Positions 8,200 to 16,762 of a stretch of DNA of 64,000 bases are shown piece by piece. Below the pieces are notes generated by a model. That model saw nothing but the letters and a program-made list of their open reading frames with translations. It was not told the DNA's origin and did no database searches. Source of the DNA: Sandarakinorhabdus limnophila DSM 17366 (lineage in GTDB: Bacteria > Pseudomonadota > Alphaproteobacteria > Sphingomonadales > Sphingomonadaceae); the NCBI RefSeq assembly GCF_000420765.1, contig NZ_ATVO01000003.1, positions 310,001-374,000 of the forward strand. The letters are read 5' to 3'. Position 1 is the first letter of the stretch, and each line of letters starts with the position of its first letter. The position numbers were made by a program, and so were the translations under genes.

Positions 8200-9540
8200 A
8201 TGAGCAGCCATGATTTCGACCTGTTGGTAATCGGTGCCGGTTCCGGCGGGGTGCGCGCCAGTCGCATCGCCGCCGGCCATGGCGCGCGCGTGGCGGTGGC
8301 CGAGGAATATCGTGTGGGCGGTACCTGCGTGATCCGCGGCTGCGTGCCCAAGAAGCTGCTGGTGTACGGATCGCATTTCGCCGAGGATCTGGAAGATGCC
8401 CGCCGCTTTGGCTGGCAGATCGAGGGCAAACGCTTCGATTGGGCTGTGCTGCGCGACAATGTGGCAGCCGAAGTGGATCGCCTGAACGGGCTTTATCAGA
8501 ACACGCTCGACAACAACCAGGTCACGACCTTGTTGGGCCATGCCCGCATCATCGATGCGCACACGGTAGAGGTCGAAGGCCAGCGCCATACGGCTGGCAC
8601 CATCCTGATCGCCAGCGGCGCGCGGCCCTTCACGCCTGATATTCCGGGCGCCGAACATGGCATCACCTCGAACGACGTGTTCCACCTGCCCACCCTGCCC
8701 CGCCGCATGGTGATTGCCGGCGCCGGTTATATCGCCACCGAATTTGCCGGCGTGTTCCACGAATTGGGCGTGGACGTGACACTGATCAACCGCAGCGAAA
8801 CGATCCTGCGCGGCTGGGAACCGGCGCTGTCCGATCGCCTGTTGCAGATCAGCATGGCCAAGGGGCTGAACTTCAAGCTGAACTGCCGGCTGGAACGGGT
8901 GGAAAAGACCGAAGCCGGCCTCGTGCTGCATTTCGCCGATGGCAAGACCATGGAAACCGATGTTGTGCTGTGGGCGCTGGGCCGGGTGCCGAATGTCGAA
9001 GGCCTCGGGCTGGAGGATGTGGGTGTTGCGCTGAACGAGAAGGGCGCGATTGCCGTGGATGCGGACAATCGCACCAACGTGCCTACCGTCTTCGCCGTCG
9101 GTGACGTGACAGACCGGGTGCAACTCACCCCCGTGGCCATCCGCGAAGGCCACAGTTTTGCCGATCGCCAGTTCGGGGAGAAGAACTGGCATGTGGATTA
9201 CAACGCCATCCCATCGGCGGTGTTTTCCAATCCGCCGTTGGGCAGCGTGGGCATGACCGAAGCCCAGGCCCGCAACGCTTATGGCCAGGTGAAGATCTAC
9301 ACCTCCGATTTCCGGCCGATGAAGAACGTGCTGGCCGGCCGCAATGAACGCGCGTTGTACAAGCTGGTGGTGGACGCCGCCTCAGACCGGGTGGTGGGCG
9401 CCCACATGATCGGCCCGGATGCGCCGGAAATCCTGCAGGCGGTGGCCATCGCGGTGAAGGCCGGGCTGACCAAGGCGCAGTTCGACGAGACCATGGCGCT
9501 GCACCCGACGATGAGCGAGGAGCTGGTGTTGATGAGGTGA
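8200..9540 (+). CDS. gor: Glutathione-disulfide reductase
   Basis: 446 residues. It reduces GSSG with NADPH in the cytoplasm. The FAD motif GAGSGGVRASR is at the N-terminus. The redox-active disulfide is Cys43/Cys48 in GGTCVIRGCVPKKLLVYGS, the plant/alphaproteobacterial glutathione reductase variant rather than the lipoamide or mercuric type. The NAD(P)-binding segment AGAGYIATEFAG and the C-terminal dimer-interface signature with HPTMSEELV are both present. ATG 8200 is chosen (MSSHDFDLLVIGAG); an in-frame extension upstream lacks homology. Confidence 0.95.
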   Translation: MSSHDFDLLVIGAGSGGVRASRIAAGHGARVAVAEEYRVGGTCVIRGCVPKKLLVYGSHFAEDLEDARRFGWQIEGKRFDWAVLRDNVAAEVDRLNGLYQNTLDNNQVTTLLGHARIIDAHTVEVEGQRHTAGTILIASGARPFTPDIPGAEHGITSNDVFHLPTLPRRMVIAGAGYIATEFAGVFHELGVDVTLINRSETILRGWEPALSDRLLQISMAKGLNFKLNCRLERVEKTEAGLVLHFADGKTMETDVVLWALGRVPNVEGLGLEDVGVALNEKGAIAVDADNRTNVPTVFAVGDVTDRVQLTPVAIREGHSFADRQFGEKNWHVDYNAIPSAVFSNPPLGSVGMTEAQARNAYGQVKIYTSDFRPMKNVLAGRNERALYKLVVDAASDRVVGAHMIGPDAPEILQAVAIAVKAGLTKAQFDETMALHPTMSEELVLMR

Positions 9541-9579
9541 CTTGCTCACCATGGTGATTTGCCGCAAAGCACCGTCATC

Positions 9580-10956
9580 ATGACGAAGATCTGGACCCCC
9601 GACAGCTGGCGCGCGCAGGAAGCCCGGCAATTGCCCACCTACCCCGATGCCGATGCGCTGCGGGCGGTGGAAACCGAGCTGCGTTCCTATCCGCCTTTGG
9701 TTTTTGCCGGCGAAGCGCGAGACCTGACGGCACGGCTCGCAGACGCGGCGTCTGGCAAGGCCTTCCTGCTGCAGGGTGGCGATTGCGCCGAAAGCTTTGC
9801 CGAATTCCATCCAAACACCATCCGCGACACCTTCCGCGTGCTGCTGCAGATGGCGGTGGTGATGACCTTTGCCAGCAAGATGCCGATCGTGAAGGTGGGC
9901 CGCATGGCAGGCCAGTTCGCCAAGCCGCGATCGGGCGATTTCGAGGAAATCGATGGCGTGTCGCTGCCCAGCTATCGCGGCGACAATGTCAACGATATCG
10001 AATTCACCGCCGAAGCGCGCATGCCCAACCCGCAGCGGATGATCCGCGGCTATATGCAATCGGCGTCGACCCTGAACCTGCTGCGGGCCTTTGCCAGCGG
10101 CGGCTATGCCAATCTGCACCAGGTGCACAAATGGAACCTGGATTTTGCTGCGCGCAGCCCCTGGGCCGAACAATATGCGCAACTCGCCGACCGGATCGGC
10201 GAGGCGTTGGACTTCATGGAAGCCATCGGCCTGTCACCCGATACCGTGCCGCAGTTGAAGGGCACCAGCTTCTTCACCAGCCACGAGGCGCTGCTGCTGG
10301 GCTATGAAGAAGCGATGACCCGGCAGGACAGCCTGACCGGCGATTGGTACGACACGTCGGCCCATATGCTGTGGATTGGCGACCGCACGCGCTTTGCGGG
10401 CAGCGCGCATGTGGAGTTCCTTCGCGGCGTGGGCAACCCGCTGGGCCTGAAATGCGGGCCGAGTTTGGAGCCGGATGACCTGATCCGCCTGCTCGATACG
10501 CTGAATCCGGGGAACCAGCCGGGCCGAATCACCCTCATCACCCGATTCGGCCATGACAAGGTTGAGGCGCATTTGCCCCGCCTGATTCGCGCCGTGAAGC
10601 GAGAAGGTCACCATGTTTTGTGGAGCTGTGACCCTATGCACGGCAATACGATCAAGGCCGGAGGGGGCCTGAAAACCCGTCCGTTCGACCGAATTCTGAC
10701 TGAAGTGACCGGATTCTTCGCGGTTCACCGCTCGGAAAATACCCATGCCGGTGGCATCCATCTGGAGATGACTGGTCAGGACGTCACGGAATGTACGGGC
10801 GGAGCCATCGCCATTTCGGACGAAGGCCTTGGCGCCCGGTATCAGACCCAGTGCGATCCCCGCTTGAACGCCAGCCAAAGCCTTGAGATGGCATTTCTTA
10901 TTGCCGAAGCCCTGAAAGCCGAACGCGAGGCCCTGGCGCACAGCGCCGCCGCCTGA
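9580..10956 (+). CDS. Class II 3-deoxy-7-phosphoheptulonate (DAHP) synthase
   Basis: 458 residues. First step of the shikimate pathway, condensing phosphoenolpyruvate and erythrose 4-phosphate. The class II (plant/mycobacterial type) signature is clear: [19 protein letters not shown] at the N-terminus, [31 protein letters not shown], and [12 protein letters not shown] with the metal-binding region. ATG 9580 begins exactly at the conserved [10 protein letters not shown]; the upstream TTG extension is unlikely. It is monocistronic, with a strong terminator after it. Which aromatic amino acid regulates it cannot be told. Confidence 0.96.
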   Translation: MTKIWTPDSWRAQEARQLPTYPDADALRAVETELRSYPPLVFAGEARDLTARLADAASGKAFLLQGGDCAESFAEFHPNTIRDTFRVLLQMAVVMTFASKMPIVKVGRMAGQFAKPRSGDFEEIDGVSLPSYRGDNVNDIEFTAEARMPNPQRMIRGYMQSASTLNLLRAFASGGYANLHQVHKWNLDFAARSPWAEQYAQLADRIGEALDFMEAIGLSPDTVPQLKGTSFFTSHEALLLGYEEAMTRQDSLTGDWYDTSAHMLWIGDRTRFAGSAHVEFLRGVGNPLGLKCGPSLEPDDLIRLLDTLNPGNQPGRITLITRFGHDKVEAHLPRLIRAVKREGHHVLWSCDPMHGNTIKAGGGLKTRPFDRILTEVTGFFAVHRSENTHAGGIHLEMTGQDVTECTGGAIAISDEGLGARYQTQCDPRLNASQSLEMAFLIAEALKAEREALAHSAAA

Positions 10957-10985
10957 ATTGCCCCCTGAAATCCCGGAACCGGTCA

Positions 10986-11027
10986 CGCCCGGCCAGCCTT
11001 GATTGGCTGGCCGGGCGTTGCTTTTTT
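10986..11027 (+). terminator. Strong Rho-independent terminator after DAHP synthase
   Basis: A perfect 13-bp stem (10986-10998 with 11005-11017) closes a TTGATT loop and is followed by TTGCTTTTTT. This is the cleanest terminator in the window. Confidence 0.93.
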
Positions 11028-11361
11028 GACCTCGATTTTCCGCACGACCGTTCAGGCTCTGGTCAGGGAAAATTAGTAATTCCACCTCGAGAGTACGTAA
11101 CGAATATCGTTGATGAATATTCATCACGACAATGCTCTGTCGTTTACATTTTTATCACCAATACGGACTAAGCAGCCTGTGAAACCGGACGTTCTAGCGC
11201 TTTAGAACATTTGGTTAATGAATGTTTTTATTTGGACTTCTTAGCCGATGTAAAAACTTCGTTACTAGTTGCTTGGCGTAACAATTTGTTCATTATTTTG
11301 TTGTGTGCGTTAACCGCAGTAACTTTTGCGTTACGCATGATGCCTGAAAGGCTCAACCACG
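11028..11361. promoter_or_regulatory. AT-rich regulatory region upstream of the subtilisin-like protease
   Basis: About 330 nt of unusually AT-rich DNA with no credible gene; a 60-codon open frame at 11211 has no recognisable features. It contains a perfect 16-bp palindrome (11111-11126), an 18-bp interrupted palindrome GTTCTA-N6-TAGAAC (11191-11208), and an inverted pair GCGTAAC/GTTACGC (11276-11282/11330-11336). I cannot assign a promoter with certainty, but the density of dyads suggests regulated transcription of the protease gene. Confidence 0.5.
11111..11126. promoter_or_regulatory. Perfect 16-bp palindrome, candidate operator
   Basis: TGATGAATATTCATCA is fully self-complementary and lies 235 nt upstream of the protease start, after a terminator that isolates it from the previous gene. 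It resembles the binding site of a dimeric transcription factor; no regulator is identified. Confidence 0.5.
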
Positions 11362-14118
11362 ATGTCTGTATTGCTGCACCGAGTGGCGTTTGAAGATGGC
11401 TTGGCCATCGCCCAATATGAGTCAGCCCAAGACGATCAGATGACCTTTGGTACGCTTGGCGTTCGCGATGGTGCTCCGGCAGTGGCAGCGCAGGCCGCCC
11501 GCCCGGTCACTGAATTGCTGGTACAGTTCCGCCCCGGCGCCAGCGCGGCCGATCAGGCTCTGGCAATCAGCAATGCCGGCGGCAGCGAAGCCAGCGTGAT
11601 CCGCAGCGCCGCCGATGGTGACCTGCTGGTGATCAAGGTGGGCGGCGGACGCAGCGCCGAAGCGGTAATGGACGCGCTGGCCAACAACCCCATTGTGGCA
11701 TTTACTGAAGCCAGTTCGGCCATCGCAGTGCAGGGCAGCAACGACACGCGCTACACCAATGGTGGTCTGTGGGGCATGTATGGTGACACCACCAGTCCGG
11801 CCAACCAGTTCGGCAGCCAAGCCGGCGAGGCCTGGGACCGCGGCTTTACTGGTTCCACCAAGACGGTGATTGGCGTCATCGATACCAGCATCGATTACAC
11901 GCACGCTGATCTTTATCTCAATATCTGGCTCAATCCCGGTGAAATTCCGAAGAATCTTGGTTTGGTCGATACCGATGGCGATACGCTGATCACCTTCCGC
12001 GATCTCAACAATGTCGCAAATACTGGTGCCGTACGCGACGTCAACGCCAACGGCCGCATCGATGCCGGCGATCTGTTGAACGACACCCGCTGGGAAAACG
12101 GCGTCGACAATGACGGAAACGGCCGCATCGACGATCTGGTTGGCTGGGATTTTGTCAACAACGACAATGATCCCATGGATGGCAATGGCCATGGCACGCA
12201 CGTTGCCGGCACCATCGGCGCCATTGGCAACAACGCGCTGGGCGTGGCCGGCGTGAACTGGGCCGTGCAGATGGTAGCTCTGAAATTCCTGCCCGACAGC
12301 GGTTCGGGCACCAGTGCCGCCGCCATCAGCGCCATCGATTACTACACCAACGCGGCCAAGGCCCATGATGCCGGCGCCGGCAACTATGTTGGCACCAACA
12401 ACAGCTGGGGCGGTGGCAGCCAATCGACGGCGATGCTGGATGCCATCGTGCGCGCCGCCAAGCAGGACCTGTTGTTTGTGGCGGCCGCCGGCAATGGCGG
12501 CAGCCATCAGGTGGGCGACAACAACGACAGCGTCGCCTATTTCCCCACCAACTATTCCACGCAGGCCGCTGCCGGTTGGGAAGCCGTGGTATCGGTGGCC
12601 AACATCACGTCCACCGGGGCCCGTGCCGACTCGTCGAACTTCGGCAAGCTCACAGTTGATCTTGGGGCACCCGGCAGCTCGATCGTTTCGACCACGCCTG
12701 GTGGCAATTATGCCGCTTACACTGGGACGTCGATGGCCTCTCCGCACGTGATGGGCGCGCTCGGCCTGCTGAGCAGTGCCAATGAAGGCCTGACCGGCGC
12801 CCAGCTGCGCGCGGCGCTGTTGAACAGTGCGGAAGCAACAACGTCGCTGACCAACATCACGGTCTCCAACGGCCGCCTCGACGTCAACGATCTGATCACG
12901 CTCGGCCTGGGCCAAACTCCGACGCCCACTCCGACGCCCACCCCTACCCCCACGCCGACTCCAACGCCGACTCCAACGCCGACCCCAACTCCGCCGCCGT
13001 CTCCAGACCAGGTGATCTTTGGCACCGACAATCCAGACACGCTGACCGGCGGCGCTGGCAACGACACCATTTCTGGCGTGGCACTCACCAGCACCAAAAT
13101 CGGCAGCCGCTCGGTGGACATTCTGACTGGCGGTGCTGGCAACGATCTGTTCATCCTGGGTGATGCGCGTGGTGCATTCTACGATGATGGACGCGCCGAC
13201 AACCAAGGTTTTGGCGACTATGCCCGCATCACCGATTTTTCCGAAGGCGATCGCATTCAGTTGGCACCCGGCACCTATTTCCTGATCGCCGGCACGCTCA
13301 ACGGGATCAACGGCACGCGGATCTTCCACGACATCAACGGCACCGGCAGATACGACAGCCCCGACGAGGCGATCGCTTTCGTGGAGGGCAGCAAGACGCT
13401 GACCATGGCCGATATCGTGTTCTCGACAGCGTCCCCGTCGCCGCCACCGACGCCCACCCCGACGCCTACCCCAACACCTACGCCGACGCCGACGCCGACG
13501 AATGTCATTTACGGCACCGACAGTCCGGACAAGGCGATCCTCGGCACGACCGGTGACGACATCATCTCCGGCGTTCCGACCAACAGCACTGCGCTGGGCA
13601 CTTTCACCGTGGACATCATCACGGGCAACCTCGGTAATGATCTCTTCGTGCTCGGCGACGGGCGCGGCGTTTTCTACAATGATGGTCGCTGGGACAAGAA
13701 TGGCGCCGGTGACTATGCCCGCATCACCGATTTCAGCGCTGGTGATCGTGTGCAGCTGCTGGCGGGGAACTATTTCCTGAACCAGGGCACCGTGGGCGGC
13801 TTCACCGGCACACGCATCTGGTGGGACAGCAACAACAACGGCAAGCTGGAAACGTTCGACGAGCTGATCGCGCTTGTTCAGGGCAGCAAGACCATCACGG
13901 CGGCGGATTTCGTTTTCGTCGCTCCCGGCTCTAATGCCGTGGGCGATATCGATCCGGTTGGGCTCGAAGCGAGCGCCATCGATGTAAGTGCCTTCACGGC
14001 GACTGGCGGCGGCGACATGCTTGCTGCTTTTGGCGGCGGGCCGTCATGGTTCAGCGATCTTGGCTCAGCCCAGCTTGGCTTTGCCCATCTTCAGCAACAG
14101 AATATCATGATCGCTTAA
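11362..14118 (+). CDS. Subtilisin-like (S8) serine protease with Thr-Pro linkers and duplicated RTX-like modules
   Basis: 918 residues, no obvious Sec signal peptide. Residues 45-115 look like an I9-type inhibitory propeptide. The S8 triad is Asp174 (GVIDTSIDY), His277 (GHGTHVAGT) and Ser457 (GTSMASPH), with the oxyanion Asn378 in AAAGN. A Thr-Pro repeat linker (about residues 518-548) leads to a module with GGAGNDT and GGAGNDLF calcium-binding repeats. A second Thr-Pro linker (about 695-713) precedes a homologous module. RTX repeats without a signal peptide suggest type I secretion guided by the C-terminus, but no transporter genes are nearby. Probably an extracellular nutrient protease. Confidence 0.92.
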   Translation: MSVLLHRVAFEDGLAIAQYESAQDDQMTFGTLGVRDGAPAVAAQAARPVTELLVQFRPGASAADQALAISNAGGSEASVIRSAADGDLLVIKVGGGRSAEAVMDALANNPIVAFTEASSAIAVQGSNDTRYTNGGLWGMYGDTTSPANQFGSQAGEAWDRGFTGSTKTVIGVIDTSIDYTHADLYLNIWLNPGEIPKNLGLVDTDGDTLITFRDLNNVANTGAVRDVNANGRIDAGDLLNDTRWENGVDNDGNGRIDDLVGWDFVNNDNDPMDGNGHGTHVAGTIGAIGNNALGVAGVNWAVQMVALKFLPDSGSGTSAAAISAIDYYTNAAKAHDAGAGNYVGTNNSWGGGSQSTAMLDAIVRAAKQDLLFVAAAGNGGSHQVGDNNDSVAYFPTNYSTQAAAGWEAVVSVANITSTGARADSSNFGKLTVDLGAPGSSIVSTTPGGNYAAYTGTSMASPHVMGALGLLSSANEGLTGAQLRAALLNSAEATTSLTNITVSNGRLDVNDLITLGLGQTPTPTPTPTPTPTPTPTPTPTPTPTPPPSPDQVIFGTDNPDTLTGGAGNDTISGVALTSTKIGSRSVDILTGGAGNDLFILGDARGAFYDDGRADNQGFGDYARITDFSEGDRIQLAPGTYFLIAGTLNGINGTRIFHDINGTGRYDSPDEAIAFVEGSKTLTMADIVFSTASPSPPPTPTPTPTPTPTPTPTPTNVIYGTDSPDKAILGTTGDDIISGVPTNSTALGTFTVDIITGNLGNDLFVLGDGRGVFYNDGRWDKNGAGDYARITDFSAGDRVQLLAGNYFLNQGTVGGFTGTRIWWDSNNNGKLETFDELIALVQGSKTITAADFVFVAPGSNAVGDIDPVGLEASAIDVSAFTATGGGDMLAAFGGGPSWFSDLGSAQLGFAHLQQQNIMIA
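12916..13002 (+). repeat. Simple-sequence repeat encoding the first Thr-Pro linker
   Basis: Imperfect tandem hexamers of the type ACNCCN encode alternating Thr-Pro between the protease domain and the first RTX-like module. Synonymous third-position variation breaks the repeat at the DNA level. Confidence 0.85.
13450..13500 (+). repeat. Simple-sequence repeat encoding the second Thr-Pro linker
   Basis: A shorter copy of the same imperfect hexamer repeat separates the two homologous C-terminal modules. Together with the homology of the flanking modules, it indicates a tandem duplication of linker plus module. Confidence 0.82.
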
Positions 14119-14148
14119 CGGGTCACGGCGCACGCGCCGTGCGGGGCG

Positions 14149-14182
14149 AGGTCGGCCAGGGACGCCTGGCCGACCTTTGCCG
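14149..14182 (+). terminator. Terminator hairpin after the protease gene
   Basis: A perfect 12-bp stem (14149-14160 with 14165-14176) with a GACG tetraloop is followed by TTGCCGTTT. The T-run is weak but the stem is very stable. Confidence 0.65.
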
Positions 14183-14285
14183 TTTGACCGGCAGCCGCCT
14201 TTGCGCCCCCTGCCCTCTCGCTTCTGGCAATGGCGCCGGTCCCTGCGGGCCGTGATGATGGTCTGTCATCAGACAGGAACCGATC

Positions 14286-15059
14286 ATGAGCTTTCCGTTG
14301 CCCAACGCGTCACACGATCTCACTGGTCAGATCGCCATTGTCACCGGTGCATCATCCGGGTTGGGCGCCCGCTTTGCCCGAGTGCTGGCAGCGGCCGGCG
14401 CCAGCGTTGCGCTGTGTGCGCGCCGGACTGACAAGCTGGACGCTCTTGTCGCCGAGATCACCGCGGCCGGCGGCACCGCCCGCACCTTCCAGATCGATGT
14501 GGCGGATCAGGCACAATGCCTAGCGCTTGCTGAATCCGTGGAAGCCGCGCTGGGGCCGGTGTCGATCCTGATCAACAATGCCGGCATTCCCGATGCCGCC
14601 CGCGCCCACAAGTTGAGCGCCGAACTCTACAATCAGGTGATGGCGGTGAATGTGAGCGCGCCGTGGCTGCTGTCCACCAGCCTTGCCGCCCGCCGCATTG
14701 CCGATGGCAAGCCGCTGCGCATCGTCAACATCGCGTCGATGGCAGCGTTTGAATATCAGGGCCATGGCGCCGCGCTCTACAGCATGACCAAGGCCGCCGT
14801 GGTGCGGATGACCGAGGTGCTGGCCGTGGAATGGGCGCGCTATCCGATCAACGTCAACGGCATCGCGCCGGGCGCCTTTGCCAGCGAGATGATGGACGGC
14901 ATGCTGAGCCGCATGGGCGACATCACGCAAAGCTTTCGCCGCAAGCGGCTGGGCGATCCGGCAATGATGGATTCCACCCTGCTCTACCTTGTCGCCCCGG
15001 CCAGTGAAGCGGTGACCGGCACGGTGATCAAGATCGACGATGGGCAATCCAACAGGTGA
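14286..15059 (+). CDS. SDR-family oxidoreductase
   Basis: 257 residues. The Rossmann motif VTGASSGLGARFA, NNAG near residue 97 and the catalytic Tyr165/Lys169 (YSMTK) define a classical SDR. It is likely NAD(P)-dependent, possibly acting on a hydroxyacyl or alcohol substrate, since an enoyl-CoA hydratase gene follows after 5 nt. The pair may belong to an acyl-CoA degradation route. The exact substrate cannot be deduced. Confidence 0.88.
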   Translation: MSFPLPNASHDLTGQIAIVTGASSGLGARFARVLAAAGASVALCARRTDKLDALVAEITAAGGTARTFQIDVADQAQCLALAESVEAALGPVSILINNAGIPDAARAHKLSAELYNQVMAVNVSAPWLLSTSLAARRIADGKPLRIVNIASMAAFEYQGHGAALYSMTKAAVVRMTEVLAVEWARYPINVNGIAPGAFASEMMDGMLSRMGDITQSFRRKRLGDPAMMDSTLLYLVAPASEAVTGTVIKIDDGQSNR

Positions 15060-15064
15060 GCGGT

Positions 15065-15853
15065 ATGACCTACGAAACCATCTCCATCGAACAGCGCGGG
15101 CCTGTTGATTGGCTGACACTCAATCGCCCCGACGCGCTGAACAGCATCAACAACCAGATGGTCGCCGATCTTTCGGATTATTTCGGCCGCCTGTTCAACG
15201 CCCGCCACACCCGCATCGTGGTGATGAAGGGCGCCGGCCGTGCATTCTGCGCCGGGTTGGACATAAAGGCGCAAGGATCGCAGGAAGCGCCCTTTGCCGG
15301 CGGCTTCGGCTTTCAGGGCTGGCTGGCTGATGTGTATGTGAAGATGCGGCGCTGCCCGCAGCCGATCATCAGCCTGATCCATGGCGCGGCCTGTGGCGGC
15401 GGTTTCGCCTTTGCGCTGGCCAGCGACATCCGTATCGCCGCGACAAGCGCTCGCATGAATGCTGCCTTCATCAAGCTGGGGCTTTCCAGCTGCGACATGG
15501 GCACATCCTATTTCCTGCCGCGGCTGGTGGGTGCCAGCCTGGCCGCCGAACTGATGATGACCGGCCGCTTCATCCATGCAGACCGCGCGCTGGCCACCGG
15601 CCTCGTGAGCCAGGTGGTGGCTGACGTGGAACTGGAAGCCGCCGGCGAGGCACTGGTGGCGGAGATGCTGGCCACTTCGCCCATTGGCTTGCGGATGACC
15701 AAGGAAGGCCTGGGCTTTGCCATCGATGCCCCCAGTCTGGAGGCGGCGATCGCACTCGAAAACCGCAACCAGCTGATGTGCGCGGCCAGCGATGACTTCA
15801 AGGAAGGGCTGGCGGCGTTTCTCGAGAAGCGCCCGCCGAATTATTCCGCCTAG
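15065..15853 (+). CDS. Enoyl-CoA hydratase/isomerase-family protein
   Basis: 262 residues with the crotonase fold. AFCAGLDIKAQG is the CoA/oxyanion-loop region, and HGAACGGGFAFALASDIRIAA contains the second oxyanion glycine. ATG 15065 is preferred over the in-frame GTG 15056 that overlaps the preceding stop. It is most likely co-transcribed with the upstream SDR gene. The reaction (hydration, isomerisation or hydrolysis) is not resolved, and the gene converges on a small lipoprotein gene with a 4-nt overlap. Confidence 0.87.
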   Translation: MTYETISIEQRGPVDWLTLNRPDALNSINNQMVADLSDYFGRLFNARHTRIVVMKGAGRAFCAGLDIKAQGSQEAPFAGGFGFQGWLADVYVKMRRCPQPIISLIHGAACGGGFAFALASDIRIAATSARMNAAFIKLGLSSCDMGTSYFLPRLVGASLAAELMMTGRFIHADRALATGLVSQVVADVELEAAGEALVAEMLATSPIGLRMTKEGLGFAIDAPSLEAAIALENRNQLMCAASDDFKEGLAAFLEKRPPNYSA

Positions 15854-16227
15854 GCGCCGATCCGCGCCATCAAGCCGATGGGATCGCCCTTCTTCACAGC
15901 CTCCCAACGCTTCAATGCAGCCTCGCTGCAATAGCGGCCCTCGCCCAGATCAGCCCGGTGGGCGCCTTGGGTCGCGGGCACGCCGGTGCGCACACTGCCC
16001 GTGGCCAGCGCTACCACGACCCGCACTGGGCCGGCACGGGTTTCGATGAGGCCGCAAACGCCGGGCCGGCCTTCGCCATCAAGCCCGGCGAGCGGTGCCA
16101 GCAGCGTGGCATTGGCATGGCCGGCGGCGTGCAGCATGGCTTCGGCGCGGTGGGCGGCGAGTTGTTCCGGCCCGGGTTCCGGGGCGCAGGCTGCCAATGG
16201 CAGGAGAAGCAGGATCAAGCGGCGCAT
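15850..16227 (-). CDS. Small putative lipoprotein
   Basis: 125 residues starting MRRLILLLLPLAACAPEPGP, a signal peptide with a lipobox (LAAC), so probably lipid-anchored after Cys14. The rest contains GVCGLIETRAGPVRVVV and a second cysteine pair region with GRYCSEAALKRW. I recognise no known domain. The start is set by the signal peptide; the open frame extends upstream without similarity. Its 3' end overlaps the enoyl-CoA hydratase gene by 4 nt on the other strand. Confidence 0.72.
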   Translation of the reverse strand: MRRLILLLLPLAACAPEPGPEQLAAHRAEAMLHAAGHANATLLAPLAGLDGEGRPGVCGLIETRAGPVRVVVALATGSVRTGVPATQGAHRADLGEGRYCSEAALKRWEAVKKGDPIGLMARIGA

Positions 16228-16283
16228 GCAGAAGCGATAGCAGAGTCCGCCACGCCCCGCCCCACTGACACGGAGTCGCGGTT

Positions 16284-16691
16284 TCAGGCTGGTTGGCTGG
16301 CCATTTTCTGCAGCATCTCGCCCATCATCTGGTGCACCATCTGGATGGCCTTCAGGGGGCGCACCATCACCTTGAAGTGGGTGATCTGGCCGGCATCGTT
16401 CCAGGTGATCATGTCGATGCCATTCACCTTGATGCCATTGATCGTATTGGCGAATTCCAGGATGGCGCTGTTGGCGTTCATCCACTCGCCGCGATAAGTG
16501 AAACCGTCACCACCCAGCACCTTGTCGGCACTGGCAAGATATTTGAACACGATCTCGCGGCCTTCCTGCGGGGTGTGCACCACCGGGCTTTCGAACACGC
16601 AATCGGGATGCAGTATGTCCCACAACACCTGATGGTCGGGATTCTTGATGTGGGCATGCCAGCGGGCGAGATTCTCGGCGGTGGTGGGCAT
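16284..16691 (-). CDS. NTF2-like (SnoaL-type) domain protein
   Basis: 135 residues forming one alpha+beta cone domain: the N-terminal helix MPTTAENLARWHAHIKN, then LHPDCVFESPVVHTPQEG, and the C-terminal strands DMITWNDAGQITHFKVMVRP. Such proteins are small-molecule-binding enzymes or ligand binders; no catalytic pair can be named. It lies downstream of the RND pump genes on the same strand but after a hairpin, so it is probably transcribed separately. Confidence 0.8.
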   Translation of the reverse strand: MPTTAENLARWHAHIKNPDHQVLWDILHPDCVFESPVVHTPQEGREIVFKYLASADKVLGGDGFTYRGEWMNANSAILEFANTINGIKVNGIDMITWNDAGQITHFKVMVRPLKAIQMVHQMMGEMLQKMASQPA

Positions 16692-16738
16692 GGGTGGGCT
16701 CCTTTGATGCGGAGCTTAACCCGGAAACCCACCCCCAG

Positions 16739-16760
16739 CCCCTCCCGCAAGCGGGAGGGG
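16739..16760 (-). terminator. Hairpin after the RND permease gene
   Basis: A perfect 10-bp inverted repeat, CCCCTCCCGC/GCGGGAGGGG with two bases between the arms, lies 3 nt past the permease stop on the minus strand. There is no T-run, so it may be a dispersed palindromic repeat serving as an mRNA end. Confidence 0.5.
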
Positions 16761-16762
16761 AG

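Noticed and set aside
11211-11393. 60-codon open frame in the AT-rich region before the protease
   Set aside because: It has a hydrophobic stretch but no ribosome site I can support, and it runs into the protease start in another frame; more likely regulatory DNA.
12916-13500. CRISPR-like or satellite repeat suspicion
   Set aside because: The repeats are in-frame Thr-Pro codons inside one continuous protease gene, with no spacer structure.
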